Source: Archangium sp.
GTDB taxonomy: Bacteria; Myxococcota; Myxococcia; Myxococcales; Myxococcaceae
Length of the DNA: 9,538 nt
NCBI GenBank assembly: GCA_016793585.1
Contig: JAEUJR010000675.1
Span: 1 to 9,538 of the forward strand
Direction of reading: 5' to 3'
The notes beneath the pieces were generated by a model, which was not told the origin of the DNA, ran no database searches, and saw only the letters and a list, made by a program, of their open reading frames with translations. How positions within the stretch are numbered: the stretch's first letter is position 1; every line of letters begins with the position of its first letter. The translations under genes were made by a program, and so were the position numbers. Below are positions 5,901 to 9,538 of this stretch, piece after piece.

Positions 5901-7353
5901 AGCGGCGCTCAAGGTGCCCACGGTCTCGCCCGCCGACGTCGACGCGTTGCTCCAGGCCGTGCTGCAGACCGCGCCCGCCGACCTGCGTGACGGGCTGCTC
6001 TTTCGCGCGCAGGGCCTCGCCGGCGTGGTGGTCGACCTGCTGTTGCTGACGCTCGCGCGCGGGGCCATTCGGCCCAAGGGTGAGACGCTCGCGCTCGAAG
6101 GCTCGGTGCCGGACCTGCCGGTCGACGCGCTCGTGGCGGCACGGCTCGCGGCAGAAGGGTCGAGGTGTGGCCGGCTGCTCGAGGCCGTGTGGTTGCTCGG
6201 TGACGACGCCGACGCGCCGACGGTGGCGCAGGTGCTGCCGGGCGTCGCGCAGGAGCAGTGGCCGCGGGCGTTCGCCTCGCGCCTGCTCAGCGGGGTCGGT
6301 GGCCGCGCGTCGGTGGCTCCGGCGTTCGCGGCGCTGGTGTCGAAGGGGCTCTCGGGGCCGGGCCTTGCCACGCGGGTGATGCAGGTGGTGCAGGCCTCGA
6401 AGCGGCCGATGCCGATGGCGCGCGCCGCGCAGTTGCTCGAGCGCGCGAACGACGCCCAGCGTGCGGGCGCGGCGTGGCGTGACGTGGCCGAGCGCGCGGC
6501 AGCGACGAAGAACGTCGAGCTCACGGCGCGGGCGCAGGAGGGCATGGCGCGCGTGCTGCGCCGTCACCCGCAGCGAGACCTGCCACCGGTGCTCGCGAAC
6601 CGAATGCAGCTGTGGGCGCGCGTCGCGTGCATTCGGCTGGGGCAGGGTGATGTCGCGGCGGCGCGCCGGGCGTTGAACGAAGGGCTCGACGTGAGGCCGC
6701 GCGGCGGTCCCGCTGACCCGGAGTTGTCGTACGCGCAGGCGCGCGTCGCCGAAGCAGAAGGGCAGGTCGACGAGGCGGGCGAGGCGCTGGCCGAGGCGTT
6801 CGCGGCGTCGAAGGGGCAGCCGGTTCGTGCGGCGGTGCTCGCGTTGCTGGCGCAGACGCTCGAGGCGAAGTCAGACCCGACGAACGCGCTCGACACCTGG
6901 CACCAGGCGCTGGCTGCCGCGGAGCCGTTCCTTCCACACGCGCCCTGGTTCGGTGAGGTCGACTTCCGTGGGCGCGTCGAGGCCCGCATCGGCGCCCTCT
7001 TCATCACGCAGACGCAGGGTTCGCGTGCGCGCACGTGGCTCGTCTCGGCGGCGGAGCGGTTCAAGGCGGCCAACGCTCCGCTCTTCGCTGCGCGGGTGAT
7101 GGCCAATGTCGGCACGTTGTCGATGCAGCTGAGCTCGTTCGCCGATGCGGCGCAGTGGTTCGGTCAGGCCGCGGCGACGGCCGAAGCGGGTGGCGACTTC
7201 TTGTTCCAGTCGAAGCAGTTGCTGGCGCTCTCGAAGGTGCTCGCCCGGCAGCAAGACCCGCGGTCGCGAGAGGTCGCGCAGGTCGCGCTCGGGCTCGCCG
7301 AAGCGCTCGGCTGGGATGAAGGTGCCGCGCAGCTTCGTGAGCTGGCGGGGTGA
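2920..7353 (+). CDS. giant multidomain signalling protein: PilZ-like, repeat linker, cyclase-like, STAND ATPase-like, TPR (about 1477 aa)
   Basis: Residues 1-95 resemble a myxobacterial PilZ-type domain (FSTVDEFL; IFVVTDERPDVGAA; GVWLRFS) without the RxxxR and [DN]xSxxG c-di-GMP motifs. Residues about 100-620 are a Ser/Pro/Thr/Ala-rich, presumably disordered linker with three tandem-repeat families. Residues about 650-800 follow the layout of a class III nucleotide cyclase domain (FGGALDLI; TFIFFGL; LRLAVAG; LLRKAQAGQCLLA), but both metal-binding Asp positions are lost. Residues about 830-1090 fit a STAND/AAA16 ATPase: degenerate Walker A GARRSGRT (837-844, Lys replaced by Arg843), Walker B VMVFDALDQAD with Asp953, then winged-helix-like sequence. 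Residues about 1165-1477 are helical TPR-like repeats. No signal peptide or membrane helix is seen, so it is probably cytoplasmic. GTG at 2920 is chosen because the open frame upstream runs antisense through the dehydrogenase. Likely a regulatory scaffold; enzyme activity is doubtful. Confidence 0.85.
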   Translation: MPSFTSRFSTVDEFLQVSGEALGTQRIFVVTDERPDVGAAADLEVVIGEANQGVPGEVERLETDGQGRAGVWLRFSTEGAAALSAFRESLRPAALEEEPTTDPHAVIGDLDPEPPTSEHVGSVLDPEPVTSEHARPEFSSSPSGVKTPPAGVPASSPSGVKTPPAGVPASSPSGVKTPPAGVPFASSPSGVKTPPAGVPAASSPSGVKTPPAGVPAASSPSGVKTPPAGVPAASSPSGVKTPPVGVPASSPSGVTTPPASRPSGVGPVPSARPPTGVTPSPTGPLVSAAPSRPSSPALASPAARPSTPTLSSPTTPTAGPVVTAATARPSNPAQSSATTPARATGPLVTAAAARPSNPAQSSPTTPARATGPLVTAATARPSNPAQSSPTTPARPAGPLVTAAPLRSPTPAQSSPTTPLPPFASSDSGLRITAAAAMSSPSTPFTSSDSGLRITAAPASTGSSSAPPFASSDSGLRITAAPARPSVPGQPSSSTPPVAASSSGVRITATPASLPTTSAPPFVSSDSGLRITAAPARPSTPGQPSVNTPSRRGVVGPLITAPTPGPHASAPPPPGPAPMPAMSAPRPIGSTSLQTAFTPRIQTNTTPALAPPSAHDGRVGRIGELMGKLGFPLSADRVAREERARAALPSTMPIAWLLGVEWVRANDVDALGALVTLTTDVAASFGGALDLIDATGATFIFFGLGSQGACVLAAQELRERIEALADGRPDAPSLRLAVAGSRLRAEPDHAAEGDGFNALQSLLRKAQAGQCLLARNLANGVSDLVSTTPTIEEVQLTSRKPSPAGALPTIAFEPVLKLLDLRVAGLERGVVAPVVITGARRSGRTHLAFEFARRASAQKVLVGLTSSLKGERGPLSSLAELVCQLCEVPFDDRHTALGPAMEKLGVAPIRREAMLAALQLAPTPAVFTTNQVVDALRLVLADLTQGKPRVMVFDALDQADDATVEVVRVLLRTPTPKELVVVFSTPAHATSLPVEAALKVPTVSPADVDALLQAVLQTAPADLRDGLLFRAQGLAGVVVDLLLLTLARGAIRPKGETLALEGSVPDLPVDALVAARLAAEGSRCGRLLEAVWLLGDDADAPTVAQVLPGVAQEQWPRAFASRLLSGVGGRASVAPAFAALVSKGLSGPGLATRVMQVVQASKRPMPMARAAQLLERANDAQRAGAAWRDVAERAAATKNVELTARAQEGMARVLRRHPQRDLPPVLANRMQLWARVACIRLGQGDVAAARRALNEGLDVRPRGGPADPELSYAQARVAEAEGQVDEAGEALAEAFAASKGQPVRAAVLALLAQTLEAKSDPTNALDTWHQALAAAEPFLPHAPWFGEVDFRGRVEARIGALFITQTQGSRARTWLVSAAERFKAANAPLFAARVMANVGTLSMQLSSFADAAQWFGQAAATAEAGGDFLFQSKQLLALSKVLARQQDPRSREVAQVALGLAEALGWDEGAAQLRELAG
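3337..3702 (+). repeat. tandem coding repeat, 45-48 bp unit, 8 copies
   Basis: Eight consecutive in-frame copies encode S-S-P-S-G-V-K-T-P-P-A-G-V-P-A, with an extra residue in some. Copies start at 3337, 3382, 3427, 3475, 3523, 3571, 3619 and 3664 (the last is degenerate, with GVTTPPAS). Copies 1 and 2 are identical over 45 bases, and copies 5 and 6 differ at one base. Nearly all other differences are synonymous (GGC, GGT, GGA for Gly; ACG, ACT for Thr). Codes for residues 140-261 of the large protein's linker. Confidence 0.95.
3829..4182 (+). repeat. tandem coding repeat, 72-78 bp unit, about 4.5 copies
   Basis: Copies start at 3829 (72 bp), 3901, 3979, 4057 (78 bp each) and 4135 (partial). 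The unit encodes R-P-S-N-P-A-Q-S-S-P-T-T-P-A-R-A-T-G-P-L-V-T-A-A and close variants. A 47-base stretch at 3881-3927 recurs exactly at 4037-4083, two units later. Part of the disordered linker of the large protein, about residues 304-421. Confidence 0.92.
4177..4536 (+). repeat. dispersed coding repeat around S-D-S-G-L-R-I-T-A, 5 copies
   Basis: The motif P-F-x-S-S-D-S-G-L-R-I-T-A begins (at its Phe/Val codon) at 4183, 4249, 4321, 4408 (variant VAASSSGVRITA) and 4480. Spacing is irregular, 66-87 bases, always in frame. Between copies lie Pro/Ser-rich stretches, including two R-P-S-x-P-G-Q-P-S segments. The protein motif is more conserved than the DNA, which suggests selection on the peptide. 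Codes for about residues 420-539 of the large protein. Confidence 0.88.
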
Positions 7354-7357
7354 GCTG

Positions 7358-8602
7358 TCAGGACCGCGTCAGCACCGAGACCGCGCACAACGCTTCATCG
7401 AACGTGATGAGCCCGCCTGCGTTCTCCGCCACGCCGACCGACGCTCCGGCCACCTGTCTTGCACCGGCTTCACCACGCAGCTGCAACGTCACCTCGTGAA
7501 CCATCGCCAGCCCGGTCGCGCCGAGCGGGTGGCCCTTCGACACGAGCCCGCCCGACGTGTTCACCGGCCGCGCGCCACCGAGCGCCGTCGCGCCAGACGC
7601 CACGTAGGCGCCGCCTTCTCCCGGCTTCACGAAGCCCAGCGCCTCGACTGCGGCAATCTCTGCGAACGAGGTCGCGTCATGCACCTCGGCGATGTTCACG
7701 TCTTTCGCCGTCACGCCCGACGCCGCATAGGCACGCCGCGCCGCGACCGTGTTCACGCTCTCTTCTTCCGGCCCACGAATGCGTCCACCCGCGAGCGTCA
7801 CCGTTCGCAGCTTCACCGCACGCTTCCGCGTCTCATCCGGCAACGTGCGCAGATGCTCCGCTGAACACAGCAACGTCGCCGCCGCGCCATCACTGATGGG
7901 CGCACACATCGCGCGCGTGAACGGCCCGAGCACCGGCTTGTCGGCCAGCACTTCGGCGACGCTCATCTCCTTCCGGTACTGCGCGTTCGGGTTCTTCGCG
8001 CCGTGCGCGTGATTCTTCGACGCACCGAACGCGAGCTGCTCCTTCGTCGTGCCGTACGTCTTCATGTGCCAGAGCGCCTGCAACGCGCAGACGTCGAGCA
8101 TCAGAATGCGCGCGGGAGAAGGCTCGAACACCGTGCCGCACGCTGCTGCGTGACGAGCGAAGTGCTCCTTCCACTCCGACGACGCGAGCTGGTCGATGCC
8201 ACCATCGAAGATGGCCATCAGCTTCGCCGCGTCGGGCACGAACGTCTTCTCGACACCGACCGCGAGCGCGAGCGGAGCCCCCGACTTCACCGCGAGAAAC
8301 GCTCCCTGCAACGCGAGCGAGCCCGTCGCACAGCCACCCTCCACGTTGATGATGGGCGTGTTCGCCGGCAGCGCGCCCGAGCGCAGCATCGGCGTCAGCG
8401 CCACCTGCCCGCGAATGTTCGTTTGCCCGAACGCGTGCATCGCGCAGTTGCCGAAGTGCACGCTCGCGAGGTGCTCGAGGGTCGACAGGCCCGCGTCGGT
8501 GCGAACGCCCTCCACCGCCTGCGTCGCCAGTGTCTGAAACGAAACCTCGGGGAGCCGCGCGAAGGGCGTCGTGAAGGCCCCGATGACGAAGACGTCGTTC
8601 AT
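7358..8602 (-). CDS. thiolase-family protein, SCP2-thiolase / acetyl-CoA acetyltransferase type, 414 aa
   Basis: The protein follows the thiolase layout at usual length. The N-terminal strand is DVFVIGAFTTPFAR (3-16). The nucleophile region INVEGGCATGSLAL contains Cys91. The C-terminal half has EVHDATSFAEI (His308, Asp309) and NTSGGLVSKGHPLGATG (His358). These favour the SCP2/archaeal-type branch (V-E-x-x-C-A-[ST]-G and E-x-H-D). The second cysteine is missing: the HDC position is Ala310 and the C-terminal CxG loop reads GVAENAGGL. Family members cleave or condense acyl-CoAs, and some Cys-deficient relatives act as aldolases, so substrate and direction are open. The ATG at 8602 has GAGG five bases upstream. 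Its stop lies 4 bases from that of the convergent large gene. It appears to be a single-gene unit with its own promoter. Confidence 0.88.
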   Translation of the reverse strand: MNDVFVIGAFTTPFARLPEVSFQTLATQAVEGVRTDAGLSTLEHLASVHFGNCAMHAFGQTNIRGQVALTPMLRSGALPANTPIINVEGGCATGSLALQGAFLAVKSGAPLALAVGVEKTFVPDAAKLMAIFDGGIDQLASSEWKEHFARHAAACGTVFEPSPARILMLDVCALQALWHMKTYGTTKEQLAFGASKNHAHGAKNPNAQYRKEMSVAEVLADKPVLGPFTRAMCAPISDGAAATLLCSAEHLRTLPDETRKRAVKLRTVTLAGGRIRGPEEESVNTVAARRAYAASGVTAKDVNIAEVHDATSFAEIAAVEALGFVKPGEGGAYVASGATALGGARPVNTSGGLVSKGHPLGATGLAMVHEVTLQLRGEAGARQVAGASVGVAENAGGLITFDEALCAVSVLTRS

Positions 8603-8611
8603 GCGCCTCGT

Positions 8612-8640
8612 TTAGTACGTGACTCGAACACTGACTCGAA
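8612..8640 (-). promoter_or_regulatory. candidate promoter of the thiolase gene with a direct repeat over it
   Basis: On the minus strand TTCGAG (8640-8635) and TACTAA (8617-8612) are separated by 17 bases, a plausible -35/-10 pair ending 9 bases before the ATG. Two exact copies of TTCGAGTCA (8640-8632 and 8628-8620), 12 bases apart start to start, cover the -35 and the spacer. This is where a repressor or activator would bind. The assignment is by motif only. Confidence 0.38.
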
Positions 8641-8736
8641 TGTCTGGCCGCGACAGAGGCGTCAGGGCGGCGGCGAGCTGTGCTCCGTCGCACCGACGCT
8701 TTGTGAGCGGCATCGTCGATGCAGAGTCGCGCGCCC

Positions 8737-9195
8737 ATGCGCCTGTCCTTGCCGCTGGCCGTTCTCGCGCTGCTCTCATGTGGAGAACCGCAGCCCTGGC
8801 CGATGGGCTTCTGGTCTGGAACGTCGACCCTCGTTCATCTCCCCACGATGACGGTCACCACCAGCCCCATCGAAGTGGTGTCGTACTACCCGGGCTACAA
8901 CGCGGGGCTGGGCGTCGATGACCCACGCTTCGTCTTCAGCGCGACGCTCTCGGACCGCACGATTGGCGTCAGCGGGCAGCCTTCCTCCAACACCGTCAGC
9001 ACCTTCGGGACGAGGCTCGACGGCGGCATCTTCGTCGCGACGGGAGTGTTGGCCGGAACTGCAGACACGCTGCGCTTCGACGTTGCCTGGAGCGCCCGTG
9101 ACGCCGGCCCAGGCGAGCCTGCCGTGTACACCGAGCGGGCCAGTCTGCGGCGCGTGAAGGACTACGACTTGTCGAGACCAGGCGGCGCTCCCTGA
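8737..9195 (+). CDS. small lipoprotein of unknown function, 152 aa
   Basis: The N-terminus MRLSLPLAVLALLSC is a compact lipoprotein signal: one Arg, a hydrophobic core and a lipobox LLSC with the lipidated Cys15, followed by GEPQPWP. After processing, a mature domain of about 138 residues remains. It is rich in alternating Thr/Ser/Val/Phe (for example TMTVTTSPIEVV, RFVFSATLSD, TLRFDVAWSA), suggesting an all-beta fold, and probably sits on the periplasmic side of the inner or outer membrane. No known family is recognised. An in-frame ATG at 8719 would add six residues (MQSRAP) and still give a lipoprotein; neither start has a strong ribosome-binding site. I prefer 8737 for its standard signal length. 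It ends 26 bp before the carotenoid-oxygenase-like gene on the same strand, but that gene may have its own promoter. Confidence 0.75.
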   Translation: MRLSLPLAVLALLSCGEPQPWPMGFWSGTSTLVHLPTMTVTTSPIEVVSYYPGYNAGLGVDDPRFVFSATLSDRTIGVSGQPSSNTVSTFGTRLDGGIFVATGVLAGTADTLRFDVAWSARDAGPGEPAVYTERASLRRVKDYDLSRPGGAP

Positions 9196-9204
9196 CCTCG
9201 GTCC

Positions 9205-9213
9205 TGCTACCCT
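9205..9213 (+). promoter_or_regulatory. candidate extended -10 for the carotenoid-oxygenase-like gene
   Basis: TGCTACCCT matches TGn-TAnnnT exactly and ends 8 bases before the ATG at 9222. No ribosome-binding site lies between, so a leaderless or nearly leaderless transcript is likely. No -35 match is seen, as is common for extended -10 promoters. Prediction by motif only. Confidence 0.38.
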
Positions 9214-9221
9214 CGCGCGCC

Positions 9222-9538
9222 ATGACTCCCGCGCGACCGAACCTGTACCTGATGGGTGAGCACGAGCCCGTCTCCCGTGAACTCGAAGCGACCGACCTCA
9301 AAGTCACCGGCACGCTTCCCGCCGAGTTGAACGGCGCCTTCCTTCGCGCCTCGCCCAACCCGCAGTTTCCGCCCGAGGGCCGCTACCACTGGTTCGACGG
9401 CGACGGCATGGTGCACGGCCTGCGCTTTCGCGACGGCAAGGCGAGCTACGTGAACAAGTGGATTCGCACCGCCGGCTTCGAAGCCGAGCGCGCAGCCGGC
9501 AAGGCGCTGTGGACCGGCATCATGGAGCCCGTCAAACC
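9222..9538 (+). CDS. carotenoid oxygenase family protein (RPE65 / lignostilbene dioxygenase type), N-terminal part
   Basis: The open frame from ATG 9222 runs 105 codons to the window edge. It shows the N-terminal signature of carotenoid cleavage oxygenases: NLYLMGEHEPV (7-17), then VTGTLPAELNGAFLRASPNPQ (28-48), then RYHWFDGDGMVHGLRF (54-69) and YVNKWIRT (76-83). Family members are cytoplasmic or membrane-associated non-haem iron enzymes that cut C=C bonds in carotenoids, apocarotenoids or stilbenes with oxygen. The four iron-binding histidines lie further downstream, outside the window, so activity cannot be judged. The usual N-G-P-N-P reads A-S-P-N-P here. The start is supported because the family pattern begins within a few residues of it; an ATG at 9252 would cut into that pattern. 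It may be expressed alone or with the lipoprotein 26 bp upstream. Confidence 0.9.
   Translation, partial: MTPARPNLYLMGEHEPVSRELEATDLKVTGTLPAELNGAFLRASPNPQFPPEGRYHWFDGDGMVHGLRFRDGKASYVNKWIRTAGFEAERAAGKALWTGIMEPVK

Noticed and set aside
5320..6567. Long minus-strand frames opposite the ATPase and TPR region
   Set aside because: They are rich in Arg, His and Gln, typical of antisense frames in GC-rich DNA, while the plus-strand frame shows clear protein motifs.
7330..7344. Hairpin CAGCT-TCGTG-AGCTG near the end of the large gene
   Set aside because: Only a 5-bp stem within coding sequence and without a T-tract; likely chance, not a terminator.
8003..8851. Plus-strand open frame opposite the thiolase gene, running into the lipoprotein region
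   Set aside because: Arg/His-rich antisense shadow of the thiolase; it conflicts with the lipoprotein frame, which has a clear signal sequence.

Overview
This is a GC-rich, densely coded chromosomal window. The protein content points to a myxobacterium or close relative (Myxococcota). The signs are a TIGR02996-type domain flanked by FHA-like domains, a PilZ-like N-terminus of the kind multiplied in myxobacteria, a huge Ser/Thr/Pro/Ala-rich linker, an AAA/STAND-TPR signalling protein, a short lipoprotein and frequent GTG starts. The assignment is by eye; no search was run. There is no sign of a mobile element, RNA gene or CRISPR array.

Layout. Positions 1-799 hold a minus-strand run of three tightly packed genes: a membrane protein (799-341), a small single-pass membrane protein (331-113), and the first 38 codons of what looks like a membrane-bound sensor protein, which starts by a 4-base overlap and runs off the left edge. 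Divergently, from 840 to 2084 on the plus strand, lies a 414-aa protein with FHA-like domains at both ends and a TIGR02996-like segment. It converges with, and its stop directly abuts, a minus-strand short-chain dehydrogenase (2849-2085).

Divergent from the dehydrogenase is the dominant gene of the window (2920-7353, about 1477 aa). It has a PilZ-like N-terminus, a roughly 500-residue disordered linker built from three different families of tandem repeats, a nucleotide-cyclase-like domain without its metal-binding aspartates, a STAND/AAA16-like ATPase with an altered Walker A, and a TPR-like C-terminus. It converges, 4 bases apart, on a minus-strand SCP2-type thiolase-family gene (8602-7358). 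A short divergent promoter region then leads to a plus-strand lipoprotein (8737-9195) and the first 105 codons of a carotenoid-oxygenase-family gene (9222 onward), which is cut by the right edge.

How it fits together. The FHA-domain protein and the large scaffold protein are plausible parts of Ser/Thr-phosphorylation signalling. The linker repeats present many similar Ser-Gly-hydrophobic-basic-Thr sites, and FHA domains in general bind phosphothreonine. That link is inference from proximity and motifs only. The dehydrogenase, thiolase and carotenoid oxygenase are lipid or isoprenoid-type enzymes, but they sit in separate transcription units and form no obvious pathway. Several genes show a -10-like TAnnnT element 6-8 bases before the start codon and little or no ribosome-binding site, which suggests leaderless transcripts.

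The part most worth a second look is the 2920-7353 protein. It strings together three recognisable signalling folds that each seem to have lost key residues, joined by a rapidly evolving repeat linker.
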